45,395 nt of DNA from an uncultured Collinsella sp. (GTDB lineage Bacteria; Actinomycetota; Coriobacteriia; Coriobacteriales; Coriobacteriaceae): contig UQRW01000009.1 of NCBI GenBank assembly GCA_900543515.1, forward strand, positions 1 through 45,395, given 5' to 3'. Shown here in pieces: positions 31,052 to 38,913 of the stretch (positions within the stretch are counted from its first letter, which is position 1; every line of letters begins with the position of its first letter). A program made the translations under genes and the position numbers. A model generated the notes under the pieces. The model ran no database searches. It was not told the DNA's origin and saw nothing but the letters and a program-made list of their open reading frames with translations.

Positions 31052-32470
31052 ATGGCCCCCATCACTTCGTACCACGTCCCCGGCCTTTATGTCGAGGACC
31101 ACAGCATCGACGTCCCCCTTGACTGGCGCGGCCTGGAGCCGATGCTCCTGGCCGTCGGCAGCACCATGCGCCGCGGCGCTATGCCGGCACCCATCGCCGG
31201 CGCGCCCGAGAGCATCAAGCTCTTCTACCGCGTGGTTTGCGCGCCCGACCGCATCAACGACGATCTGCCGCTGCTCCTGTTTTTGCAGGGCGGCCCCGGC
31301 GGCGAGAGCCCGCGTCCGCTGTCGCCCACAAGCGACGGCTGGATCGAGGAGGCCGTCAAGCACTTCCGCGTCGTCCTGCCCGACCAGCGCGGCACCGGGC
31401 GCAGCAGCTGTGTAGACGGGCGCACGATTGCCGCACTGGGCGAGCGCGCGGCGGCGGCCAGCTCCGATGCCGCACGCTCGCAGGCTGACTTCCTCAAGCG
31501 CCACCTCGCCAGCTCCATCGTGCGCGATTTTGAGTACCTGCGCCTAGTGGGCTTTGGCGGCAAGCCGTGGGTCACGCTCGGCCAAAGCTACGGCGGTTTT
31601 TTGACGCTGAGCTACCTGTCGCTCTTCCCCGAGGGCGTGGCGGCGAGCTTTACCTGCGGCGGCATCCCCCACGTACCGGCGAGCGCAAGCGAGGTCTACG
31701 CGCACACCTTCCCGCGCATGGCCGCCAAGACGCAGCAGTATTATGACCGCTATCCCGCTGACGTCGAGCGCGTGGCAGCCCTGGCCGATGCGCTCGAGGC
31801 TCAGAAGCCCGTGCTGCCCGACGGCTCGCCGATGACGGTCGAGCGCCTACAGCTCATGGGCAGCGACTTTGGCATGAAGCCGAGCTTTGAGCGCATGCAT
31901 TGGACTATCGATCACGCTTTTGTTACTGGCGACGGTACGCTGAGCTGCGGCTCCTCGGTATCCGACAGCTTTTTGATGCGCGCCTTCGAGCGCACCAACA
32001 CACGCACGAACCCGCTGTACTGGACACTGCAGGAGTTTATCTACGCCGACGGCGACACCATGCCCATTCGCTGGGCCGCAGCAGAGGAGAAGGCCCGTCG
32101 TGCCGAGTTCGACACACTCGCGCGCCCGCTCATGTTTACCGGCGAGGCCATGTTCCCGTGGATGTTCGAGCAGATGCCCGAGCTCAAGCCCTTCAAGCCC
32201 GCCATGGACCTGCTGATGGAAGACACCAGCTGGGACAAGATCTACGACCCGCAGCGACTGGCGTGCAACGAGGTGCCCCTGCAGGCCGCGGTGTATTTCG
32301 ACGACATGTACGTGGATTCGGGCCTGCAGCTTGATACGCTCAGCCGCGTGGGCAACTCGCATGCCTGGGTGACCAACGAGTTCGAGCACGACGGCCTGCA
32401 CGGCAGCGTGGTATTCAAGCACCTCTTCGACGAAGCCCTCAACCGCGGAGACCTGCGCCAGATCTTCTAG
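31052..32470 (+). CDS. Alpha/beta-hydrolase of peptidase family S33 (prolyl aminopeptidase-like)
   Basis: 472 residues. LFLQGGPGGES is the oxyanion-hole loop, VLPDQRGTGRSS the strand after it, and LGQSYGGFLTLSY the nucleophile elbow with the catalytic Ser. YVDSG and the His near the end (VGNSHAWVTNEFEHDGLHG) are candidate Asp and His of the triad. The middle lid is helical. Such enzymes release N-terminal proline from peptides. The frame extends upstream to 30971, but ATG 31052, just after GGAAGA, gives a normal N-terminus. It lies between proA and proB in the opposite direction, which fits a role in proline supply. The exact substrate is not proven. Confidence 0.82.
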   Translation: MAPITSYHVPGLYVEDHSIDVPLDWRGLEPMLLAVGSTMRRGAMPAPIAGAPESIKLFYRVVCAPDRINDDLPLLLFLQGGPGGESPRPLSPTSDGWIEEAVKHFRVVLPDQRGTGRSSCVDGRTIAALGERAAAASSDAARSQADFLKRHLASSIVRDFEYLRLVGFGGKPWVTLGQSYGGFLTLSYLSLFPEGVAASFTCGGIPHVPASASEVYAHTFPRMAAKTQQYYDRYPADVERVAALADALEAQKPVLPDGSPMTVERLQLMGSDFGMKPSFERMHWTIDHAFVTGDGTLSCGSSVSDSFLMRAFERTNTRTNPLYWTLQEFIYADGDTMPIRWAAAEEKARRAEFDTLARPLMFTGEAMFPWMFEQMPELKPFKPAMDLLMEDTSWDKIYDPQRLACNEVPLQAAVYFDDMYVDSGLQLDTLSRVGNSHAWVTNEFEHDGLHGSVVFKHLFDEALNRGDLRQIF

Positions 32471-32474
32471 CAAA

Positions 32475-32524
32475 GGAGTGTCCCAAAGTGCCGGCACATA
32501 AGGAACGTCCCCAAGTGCCGGCAC
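32475..32524. repeat. Tandem GTGCCGGCAC repeat units, two copies
   Basis: Two 23-nt units (32475-32497 and 32502-32524) share GGAG or GGAA, then GTCCC, and end in the perfect palindrome GTGCCGGCAC. A third unit is at 45162-45184. A GGAG-like foot in front of a palindrome resembles REP sequences recognised by RAYT transposases. Confidence 0.65.
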
Positions 32525-32525
32525 G

Positions 32526-32571
32526 AGAAAGACAGCGCTGCGGGAAACGATCCGCAGCGCTGTCTTTCTTT
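32526..32571. terminator. Bidirectional terminator between the S33 peptidase and proB
   Basis: AGAAAGACAGCGCTGCGG and CCGCAGCGCTGTCTTTCT form an 18-bp stem around an 8-nt loop, with T-rich flanks on the plus side. It abuts the proB stop codon at 32570. Confidence 0.88.
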
Positions 32572-33697
32572 ATGCAAATACGATCAAGTTATCCCTGTGT
32601 ATCGCCGGCTTCTCGGCCAGGTCTGCCAGCAGGCGGTTGCTGGCGATCTGGTCCTGGCGGCGGCCGGCGGCAAGTTCCAGCACGTCCGAATCGGCCTCGG
32701 CGATACCGCGGGCGACGACCATACCGCTCGGATCGCACACATCGAGCACATCGCCCTCGGCAAACTGGCCATCGACCTCGCGAATACCCACCGCAAGCAA
32801 GGAAGAGCCACGGCTAACCAGCGCCTTCGCAGCACCATCATCAACCGTCACCGACCCATGCGCCTTGTCGCCCAGCGCGATCCACAGCTTGCGGGGCGCG
32901 ATGTCCAGACGCTCCGCCGGCGGATCGAACAGCGTGCCCACGCTCTCGCCGCGGGCGAGGCGCACGAGCGCATCGGGCTCCTCGCCCGAGCAAATCACGC
33001 TCTGAATGCCCGCCGTCATCAGGATGCGACTCGCGCGGATCTTGGTAATCATGCCGCCCGTGCCCACCAATGTGGAAGAATCGCCCGCCGAGGCAATAAT
33101 CTTGGCATCGATCTTATGCACGACAGGAACAAACTCGGCCGTGGGGTCCTCATGCGGATTGGCAGTATAGAGACCATCGATGTCCGAGAGCGTCACGCAC
33201 AGATCGGCAGATACCAGGCAGCTCACGAGCGCCGCCAGTGTGTCGTTGTCGCCAAACTTGATCTCGTCGACGGTAACGGTGTCGTTCTCGTTGACGACCG
33301 GCACCACGCCCAGCTCCACCAGACGCAGCAGGGCGTCGCGCGCGTGCAGGTAGGACGTGCGACGCGCCGTGTCGTGACGCGTGAGCAGCACGAGCGAGGT
33401 GAGCAGGTCGCGCGCATGGAACTCCTCGTCGTAGGCCGACGAGATGATGCACTGACCAGCCGAGGCGCAGGCCTGCAGGCTCGGAAGGTCGCCGACCGGC
33501 TTGCGGTCGAAGCCCAACACGGGATAGCCACAGGCAATAGCGCCCGAGCTCACCACGACCAGACGCCAGCCGAGCTTGCGCAGCGCTGCGGCTTGATCGG
33601 CAAGTCCGCCGATAAAGGCGCGGTTGACCTTGCCATCGGCGCCCACCACCGTGGACGAACCGATCTTTACCACCATCGTTTTATAAGAAGTCGTCAT
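32570..33697 (-). CDS. proB: Glutamate 5-kinase
   Basis: 375 residues. First step of proline synthesis, phosphorylating glutamate with ATP. The amino-acid-kinase domain starts KTMVVKIGSSTVV. It includes VVSSGAIACG, VVPVVNENDTVTVDEIKFGD (glutamate site) and TLSDIDGLYTANP, with VGTGGMITKIRASRI the nucleotide region. A C-terminal PUA domain follows from about residue 280 (SVTVDDGAAKALVSRGSSLL). The proline-feedback loop region is intact. It follows pncB by 79 nt on the same strand, so the two may share a transcript. Confidence 0.96.
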   Translation of the reverse strand: MTTSYKTMVVKIGSSTVVGADGKVNRAFIGGLADQAAALRKLGWRLVVVSSGAIACGYPVLGFDRKPVGDLPSLQACASAGQCIISSAYDEEFHARDLLTSLVLLTRHDTARRTSYLHARDALLRLVELGVVPVVNENDTVTVDEIKFGDNDTLAALVSCLVSADLCVTLSDIDGLYTANPHEDPTAEFVPVVHKIDAKIIASAGDSSTLVGTGGMITKIRASRILMTAGIQSVICSGEEPDALVRLARGESVGTLFDPPAERLDIAPRKLWIALGDKAHGSVTVDDGAAKALVSRGSSLLAVGIREVDGQFAEGDVLDVCDPSGMVVARGIAEADSDVLELAAGRRQDQIASNRLLADLAEKPAIHRDNLIVFA

Positions 33698-33776
33698 ACG
33701 TCAAACCAATCAACTGTTCAGCGAACGGCCGAGCTGGCGGCCAAGGGAGCGTGACTCGCCCCTACCGCCCAAGGAA

Positions 33777-35282
33777 TCATTTTGCCCAGGGGAAAGCCGA
33801 GGCCGCGGCCATATTCTTGCGCACGAGCTCGTCGCGCACCTGGGCCAGGCCCTGTTCCATACCCACCACGTAGGTCTGCGGATACAGGAAGCGCTTGAAA
33901 GCCGCATCCAGATGATCGAGCGCCCAAACACAGCGCTCGCGCGCGTCCTGGATGCTCTCACGCGGAGCCACCGCACTGCCGTCGCGCACGATCGGCACCA
34001 ACAGCTCGCGATACTCAAGTTCGGACACGTCGGTCACCAGGGCGGCATCATTCACGGCCACGAGGGTATTGCCGCGCGCGGCGCCCTCCCCCGCCAGATG
34101 GTCCTCGTCGTAGATCATGTCGCAGACCGGGCCGCCAAAGCCGTCGTAATAACGGCGCACGCGCTGTACGCCCGGGATCGTGCGCTTATAGGGCTGCTCG
34201 GAGAGCTTGACCACCGGCGTCCACGGGTCGGCCTCGCTCGCACGGCGGGCGGAAAGCTTGTACACGCCGCCCAGCGCCGGCTGGTCGTAGCAGGTCGCGA
34301 GCTTGGTACCCACGCCAAAGCTATCGATGGGCGCGCCCTGGTCGAGCAGCGACTGAATCGTGTACTCGTCCAGGTCGTTGGACACCGAGATACCCACATA
34401 GGGCAGGCCCTCGGCATCAAAACGGCCGCGAACATACTTGGAGAGCTTGGCAAGGTCGCCGGAGTCGATGCGAATAGCCGACAGGCGCTCGCCCACCGCC
34501 TCCATCTCCTTGGCAACCGTAATGGCATGCTCGCAGCCCTCGCGCACGTCATAGGTGTCGATGAGCAGCGTGCAGTTCTTGGGGCTCGACTTGGCAAAGG
34601 CGCGGAAGGCCTCGAGCTCGGAATCGAAGCTCATCACCCAGCTGTGCGCATGCGTGCCAAAGACGGGAATACCGTAGCGGCGGCCGGCGAGCACATTGGA
34701 CGTAGAGGAGCAGCCGGCAACGTAGCTCGCGCGCGCAACAGCTAGGCCGCCATCGGGGCCCTGGGCACGGCGCAGGCCAAACTCCGCCACGGGGCGACCG
34801 TCAGCGGCGAGCACCACGCGCGCCGTCTTGGTGGCGACAAGCGTCTGGAACCCGACGATGTTGAGCAGCGCCGTCTCGAGCAGCTGGCACTCCAGCGCGG
34901 GGCCGGTGACGCGCACCATGGGCTCGCGCGGAAAGACGAGCTCGCCCTCGGGCACGGCGTCGATGTTTACATGCGCACGAAAATCGCGCAGATAGTCGAG
35001 GAATGCGGACTTAAACATCGCGCCGCCGGCCGGGGCCTCAAGCGATGCGAGGTAGTCGATATCCTCGGGCGTAAAGCGCAGGTTCTCGACCAGCTCGGGC
35101 AGCTCGGCGGTGCCGCACATGACGGCATAGGCGCTGCCAAAGGGATGGTCGCGGTAAAACGCGGTAAAACAACCCTGCTCATTGGCCTTGCCGCTCTCCC
35201 ACAGGCCCTGGGCCATAGTGAGCTCGTACAGATCGGTGAGCATTGCAATGTCGGTGGGATGCGAGATGTCGGTCAAAGCCAT
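33777..35282 (-). CDS. pncB: Nicotinate phosphoribosyltransferase
   Basis: 501 residues. Converts nicotinate, ATP and PRPP to nicotinate mononucleotide in NAD salvage. Family marks are MLTDLYELTMAQGLWESGKA at the N-terminus, VARASYVAGCSSTSNVLAG, FGTHAHSWVMSF (with the His that is phosphorylated during catalysis), TLLIDTYDVREG, AIRIDSGDLAKLSKYVR and SFGVGTKLATCYDQPALGG. GAAAGG precedes ATG 35282. The coiled-coil membrane protein lies upstream (84 nt) and proB downstream, all on the minus strand. With NAD salvage here, the uncertain NadB-like gene at 16334 need not be the only source of NAD. Confidence 0.96.
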   Translation of the reverse strand: MALTDISHPTDIAMLTDLYELTMAQGLWESGKANEQGCFTAFYRDHPFGSAYAVMCGTAELPELVENLRFTPEDIDYLASLEAPAGGAMFKSAFLDYLRDFRAHVNIDAVPEGELVFPREPMVRVTGPALECQLLETALLNIVGFQTLVATKTARVVLAADGRPVAEFGLRRAQGPDGGLAVARASYVAGCSSTSNVLAGRRYGIPVFGTHAHSWVMSFDSELEAFRAFAKSSPKNCTLLIDTYDVREGCEHAITVAKEMEAVGERLSAIRIDSGDLAKLSKYVRGRFDAEGLPYVGISVSNDLDEYTIQSLLDQGAPIDSFGVGTKLATCYDQPALGGVYKLSARRASEADPWTPVVKLSEQPYKRTIPGVQRVRRYYDGFGGPVCDMIYDEDHLAGEGAARGNTLVAVNDAALVTDVSELEYRELLVPIVRDGSAVAPRESIQDARERCVWALDHLDAAFKRFLYPQTYVVGMEQGLAQVRDELVRKNMAAASAFPWAK

Positions 35283-35366
35283 GGGGCGACCTTTCGGATG
35301 TGTGGTACAGAATTTGAGGGTTAGACGAGAGCAGAGGATGCGGACATAACGCCCGATGCAAATAGG

Positions 35367-35825
35367 TTAGAGCAGGCCCATGCTGGTCAGGATCGTGTAG
35401 CCCATAAAGATGACAAACGCGATGAGGGCAAGGACAATGATGATTTTTTGAGCCGGCGCCATGCCAGGGATCTCGTTCTCGCCCGTAGGTTCCTTGGAGG
35501 TAACCATGCGCTGGGCAAAGGTCATCTCGTCACGGCTCGGCTTGGGCTCGACGGACTTGGGACGAGCGGCCTTTTTAGGCTGAGGTTTGGGCGCGGCGGG
35601 TACAGGCTTCGCAGCAGCGGGCTTGGGTGCGGGTGCGGGCTTGCGCTCGGATGCGGCGTTCGAGGCGACCTCCTCGGCCTTCGCACGCTCGGCGCGCAGG
35701 GCAGCCAGCTCCTCACGCTCGCGACGGGCCTCTTCCCGAGCCTCGCGGCGGGCCTTCTCGGCGCGGAGCTCTTCCAACTCAGCGCGCTCCTCGTCGGACA
35801 ATGGTTGGGACTCAAGCTCGGCCAT
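35367..35825 (-). CDS. Unknown single-pass membrane protein with charged coiled coil
   Basis: 152 residues with no recognisable domain. Residues 3-58 are Glu/Arg/Ala-rich and surely helical, probably a coiled coil (ERAELEELRAEKARREAREE). About 60-95 is a Pro/Lys/Ala-rich linker (KPAPAPKPAAAKPVPAAPKP). One C-terminal membrane helix, IIIVLALIAFVIFMGYTILT, ends the protein, so it is tail-anchored with the bulk in the cytoplasm. ATG 35825 was chosen for GAAAGGG upstream; the 12-codon longer start overlaps the tRNA-Ala terminator. Function unknown; a small adaptor is possible. Confidence 0.7.
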   Translation of the reverse strand: MAELESQPLSDEERAELEELRAEKARREAREEARREREELAALRAERAKAEEVASNAASERKPAPAPKPAAAKPVPAAPKPQPKKAARPKSVEPKPSRDEMTFAQRMVTSKEPTGENEIPGMAPAQKIIIVLALIAFVIFMGYTILTSMGLL

Positions 35826-35843
35826 GGTACAGCCCTTTCTTTT

Positions 35844-35875
35844 AAAAAAAGCCGCCGACACAATGTCAGCGGCTT
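35844..35875 (-). terminator. Terminator of the tRNA-Ala gene
   Basis: On the minus strand AGCCGC-TGACA and TGTCGGCGGCT form a stem with a TTG loop and one bulge, followed by TTTTTTT. Confidence 0.85.
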
Positions 35876-35889
35876 ATCAAATCCAAGGG

Positions 35890-35962
35890 TGGAGACGAAG
35901 GGAGTCGAACCCTCGGCCTCTGCCATGCGACGGCAGCGCTCTCCCAACTGAGCTACGTCCCC
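35890..35962 (-). tRNA. tRNA-Ala (CGC)
   Basis: A 73-nt cloverleaf on the minus strand. Acceptor GGGGACG pairs with CGTCTCC and includes G3-U70, the alanine identity pair. The anticodon loop is GTCGCAT (anticodon CGC), the T-arm GAGGGTTCGACTCCC and the discriminator A. CCA is not encoded (CCC follows). Confidence 0.94.
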
Positions 35963-36067
35963 AGGACAAGTCGATATTTTACCTACGGCTCGCCAACTGT
36001 CAACGCCCAATAACCAGTCTTTTTGGGGCGCGGCTATTTTGGCAACTTTTCGAACAGGCGATCCTCT

Positions 36068-36103
36068 CGATGATTTTTTATCCCCGTCCCAGAAAAATCA
36101 TCG
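36068..36103. terminator. AT-rich inverted repeat after the radical SAM gene
   Basis: CGATGATTTTT (36068-36078) and AAAAATCATCG (36093-36103) form a perfect 11-bp stem; on the minus strand the loop carries CTGGGACGGGGAT. It lies 10 nt past the radical SAM stop. Weak GC content makes intrinsic termination doubtful; it may belong to the GGGAC-type repeats. Confidence 0.5.
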
Positions 36104-36112
36104 ACGAACGCA

Positions 36113-37051
36113 CTACTTTGCGCTGGTAAGAACACCGGTGGTGTCGAAGGCCGGGGTGAAGCTCTCGTCTACCGCGCCGCCCTCTTGCCAGAACATCGTC
36201 GTAAAGCCCAGGTCGTCGGCATGGTCGAGCACCCGCTCGTACTCCTCGCGCGTCACGGCGCGCGCCAGATCGCCGCCCTGCTCTCGCATGAGCACATTGG
36301 GCGTGTATTGGTTCATGACCGAGATCGGCACGTCGCCCACCGTCTGCCACACTAGGTCCAGTACGCGACACGAATCGTCCGCATGCCCCGGAAGCACCAG
36401 GTGGCGCACGATGATGCCGCGCTTCATGAGCCCGCCCTCATCCACCAACTCTCCCCCGCGGCGCTCGATCTCGCGCGCCATCTGGGCCAGACCCGACACG
36501 GCCACGCGCGGGTAGTCCTTAATATGAGAAAGCGACTGCGCAAGCCCGGCATCGGCATATTTAAAGTCGGTGAGCCACACATCGACCAGGTCGCCCAGCG
36601 CCGCCACGGCACTCGCACGCTCGTAACCACTCGTGTTGTAGACGATCGGGATGACCAGCCCGCGCATCCGTGCCGCGGCAATCGCGGCAGGCAACAGGTG
36701 CGCATAGTGCGTCGCCGTCACCAAATTGATGTTGTTGGCACCCTGGTCCTGCAGTTCCAGCATAATCTCGACCAGGCGCTCAGGCGAAATCTCAAGGCCA
36801 AAATTGCCGGTCGAGATCTCGTGGTTCTGGCAGTAGATACATTTAAGCGAGCAACCGCTAAAGAAGATCGTGCCCGAACCGGCCTCGCCCGAGATAGGCG
36901 GCTCCTCCCACATATGAAGCGCCGCGCGGGCCACCCTGAGCGTGTCGTTAGCACCGCATACGCCGCGCGCGCCCTCATCGCGCGCCGCACCGCAACGGCG
37001 CGGACACAAATGGCAGGCGGGCGAAAAAAGTTCGGTCAACGACGTCGGCAT
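36113..37051 (-). CDS. Radical SAM enzyme, PflA/AMMECR1-associated type
   Basis: 312 residues. The radical SAM motif FFSGCSLKCIYCQNHEIS holds the CxxxCxxC that binds the [4Fe-4S] cluster. An N-terminal Cys set, CHLCPRRCG and GVCG, precedes it, as in PflX/AmmeMemoRadiSam-type enzymes. The TIM-barrel strands NINLVTATHYAHLLPAA and VDVWLTDFKYAD are visible. It uses S-adenosylmethionine to make a radical; the target protein or substrate is unknown, and no glycyl-radical enzyme is adjacent. ATG 37051 has GGAG about 9 nt upstream; a TTG at 37066 is the alternative. Confidence 0.85.
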   Translation of the reverse strand: MPTSLTELFSPACHLCPRRCGAARDEGARGVCGANDTLRVARAALHMWEEPPISGEAGSGTIFFSGCSLKCIYCQNHEISTGNFGLEISPERLVEIMLELQDQGANNINLVTATHYAHLLPAAIAAARMRGLVIPIVYNTSGYERASAVAALGDLVDVWLTDFKYADAGLAQSLSHIKDYPRVAVSGLAQMAREIERRGGELVDEGGLMKRGIIVRHLVLPGHADDSCRVLDLVWQTVGDVPISVMNQYTPNVLMREQGGDLARAVTREEYERVLDHADDLGFTTMFWQEGGAVDESFTPAFDTTGVLTSAK

Positions 37052-37166
37052 AAAAACATGCTCCAAAACAACGATTCAGCAGCTCAAACGTAAAGGGCCA
37101 GACCGCGTAGACGGCTCCGTCCCTAAGGCGCCGTAATCGTCCGACACGATTTTTGTAATGTCAAGA

Positions 37167-37195
37167 CTGGAATCGATAAAGTGCCGCTTTATGAT
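37167..37195 (+). promoter_or_regulatory. Candidate promoter of the structured RNA
   Basis: TATGAT (37190-37195) is a good -10, with a weak -35 (CTGGAA, 37167-37172) at 17 nt. Transcription would begin near 37202, just where the RNA's closing stem starts. Confidence 0.5.
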
Positions 37196-37200
37196 GTAGG

Positions 37201-37373
37201 TATTCCGCCCCCCGCGGAGCAACTGGGTGAACCGTCGCGTTTATTTAGGGAGCCCACACAGTCGTACCTAGTACAGGTATCCTTCGTTGTTAAGGACGCT
37301 GGAACAGTCGATGAGGGCACCCACCTGTTTTAGGTGGGTTCATTTTCGTAACGTGGGGGGTGGTTTTCTTTTG
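37201..37373 (+). ncRNA. ssrS: Rod-shaped structured RNA, likely 6S RNA
   Basis: The ends pair over 12 bp: CCGCCCCCCGCG (37205-37216) with CGTGGGGGGTGG (37352-37363), followed by TTTTCTTTT. Inside, TGAACC (37228-37233) pairs with GGTTCA, GGGAGCCC with GGGCACCC, and TCCTT...AAGGA forms the apex at the exact midpoint. The large central bubble has a small hairpin on its 3' strand (CCCACCT-GTTTT-AGGTGGG). This closing stem, bubble and apical hairpin plan at about 165 nt is that of 6S RNA, which holds the housekeeping RNA polymerase. Sequence-level proof is lacking. Confidence 0.6.
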
Positions 37374-37576
37374 CCGAAAATCACCATACAGTCCATATGG
37401 ATCCCCGCCGGCATCCCGACAAGCCATCGACAACATCCCAATATCTGGTAAGCGCGTGATTATCGCTGCGCGCAATTACATGCACCCCCCTTGGTCGAGT
37501 ATTATGGTTCGGCTATGCCCTTTGCGCATGGCGTTCTTCTGACCTTTTCCTTCGACGCTTGGCGGTTTTTAGATTC

Positions 37577-38776
37577 ATGGCTTCATCCCCGAGCTACATA
37601 CCGTACCTATGCGTGGCAGCGGCGGCTTTTATCACGACCTTCCTCGCGGTGCCCCTGGTCAAGCGCTTGGCAATTAAGCTCGATGCCGTCGACTATCCTT
37701 CTAAGCGCCGCATCAACACCAAGCCCATCCCGCGTTTGGGCGGAACGGCGGTGTTTTTGGGCCTGGTCGTTGCCTGCATTGTGCAAATCCTAGGCACCTG
37801 GTACCTAGGCTGGCCACCCGTCCTGGTACCGCACCCGCGCCTTCACATTAGCTATCCCATGCTGGCGCTCTCCTTTACCGTCATCTTTGCGACCGGCGCT
37901 ATCGACGACGTCTTCCAGCTCACGCCCAAGCAAAAGCTGGCCGGACAGGTCCTCGCCGCGCTTATCGCCTGCATGGGCGGCCTAAAAATCGGCGTCATCG
38001 TCAACCCGTTTGCTCCCGGCGAGATCATGCTCGGATGGCTCGCCTACCCCATCACCGTAATCTATCTGGTGGCATTCACCAACATCATTAACCTCATCGA
38101 CGGCCTCGACGGCTTGGCCACGGGCATCTGCGGCATCGCCTCGTTCACCATGTTTTCGATGGCCGTTCTCTCGGGCCGCATCGACGCCGCCGCGCTCTCC
38201 ATTGCGCTCTTTGGCGCCTGTCTGGCCTTTTTGCGCTACAACTTCAACCCCGCAAGCATCTTCTTGGGCGACTCGGGGTCGCTGCTTCTGGGCTTTGCGC
38301 TGGGCTCCATCTCGCTGCTCAACGTGAGCCGCACCGCCGCACTCACCTCGCTTATCATCCCGCTCATCGTTGCCGGCGTGCCTATCATCGACACGTTTAG
38401 CGCCATCGTGCGCCGCAAGCGCGCCCACATTAGCATCGGGCAGGCCGACAAGGGCCACATCCACCACCGCCTGATCCAAGAAGGCTACAACCAAAAACAG
38501 GCTGTGCTGCTCATCTATGCCTGGTGCATTATGCTTTCGGCCGGCGCCGCCGCCATCAATCAGGTCGAGGTGCCCATGCGCGTGCTCATCTTTACCGTGC
38601 TTGCCATTGGCTCGGCGGCCTTTGCCAAGCACCTGCACCTGTTTGAACCCGTGCTGCGCCACCATTACAACAAGCGCACGCACGAGGACGAACTGGTCAC
38701 CCCCGACGACCCCGCCTTTAAGCAGGAGGAGCAGGCAGCCGAGGAGCGCAAAGAAGAGCGCCACCACAAGCTCTAG
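37577..38776 (+). CDS. Undecaprenyl-phosphate N-acetylglucosamine-1-phosphate transferase, WecA/TagO type
   Basis: 399 residues with about ten to eleven membrane helices. It transfers a sugar-1-phosphate (GlcNAc type) from a UDP donor to undecaprenyl phosphate, starting wall glycan or teichoic acid synthesis. Key cytoplasmic motifs are INTKPIPRLGGTAVFLG, the Mg-binding GAIDDVFQLTPKQKL, NIINLIDGLDGLATG, ASIFLGDSGSLLLGF and GQADKGHIHHRLI. The C-terminal 40 residues are charged and probably cytoplasmic. ATG 37577 begins MASSPSYIPYLCVAAA; the upstream TTG/GTG extension is short and the ribosome site is poor. Possibly provides the acceptor glycan for the GT2 enzyme at 641, though the two are far apart. 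Confidence 0.9.
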   Translation: MASSPSYIPYLCVAAAAFITTFLAVPLVKRLAIKLDAVDYPSKRRINTKPIPRLGGTAVFLGLVVACIVQILGTWYLGWPPVLVPHPRLHISYPMLALSFTVIFATGAIDDVFQLTPKQKLAGQVLAALIACMGGLKIGVIVNPFAPGEIMLGWLAYPITVIYLVAFTNIINLIDGLDGLATGICGIASFTMFSMAVLSGRIDAAALSIALFGACLAFLRYNFNPASIFLGDSGSLLLGFALGSISLLNVSRTAALTSLIIPLIVAGVPIIDTFSAIVRRKRAHISIGQADKGHIHHRLIQEGYNQKQAVLLIYAWCIMLSAGAAAINQVEVPMRVLIFTVLAIGSAAFAKHLHLFEPVLRHHYNKRTHEDELVTPDDPAFKQEEQAAEERKEERHHKL

Positions 38777-38913
38777 GGCAAGCTGCCGAGGATGTGCCAA
38801 GGCACCGTTAGCCAAGCACGGCCGCGCCACGCCCATCGCACATGCCGCCCCTCTCCCGCCCCTCCAATAAACGCGTTATCATCTTGACCCATGAACATAC
38901 GTTAGGAGCAATC

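Larger units (their letters stand above)
37052..37576. other. Intergenic region of about 520 bp with an RNA gene
   Basis: Contains a GGGACGG-type repeat remnant (37093-37130), the structured RNA at 37201-37373 and about 200 bp of leader before the WecA-like gene. No protein gene is supportable. Confidence 0.6.
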
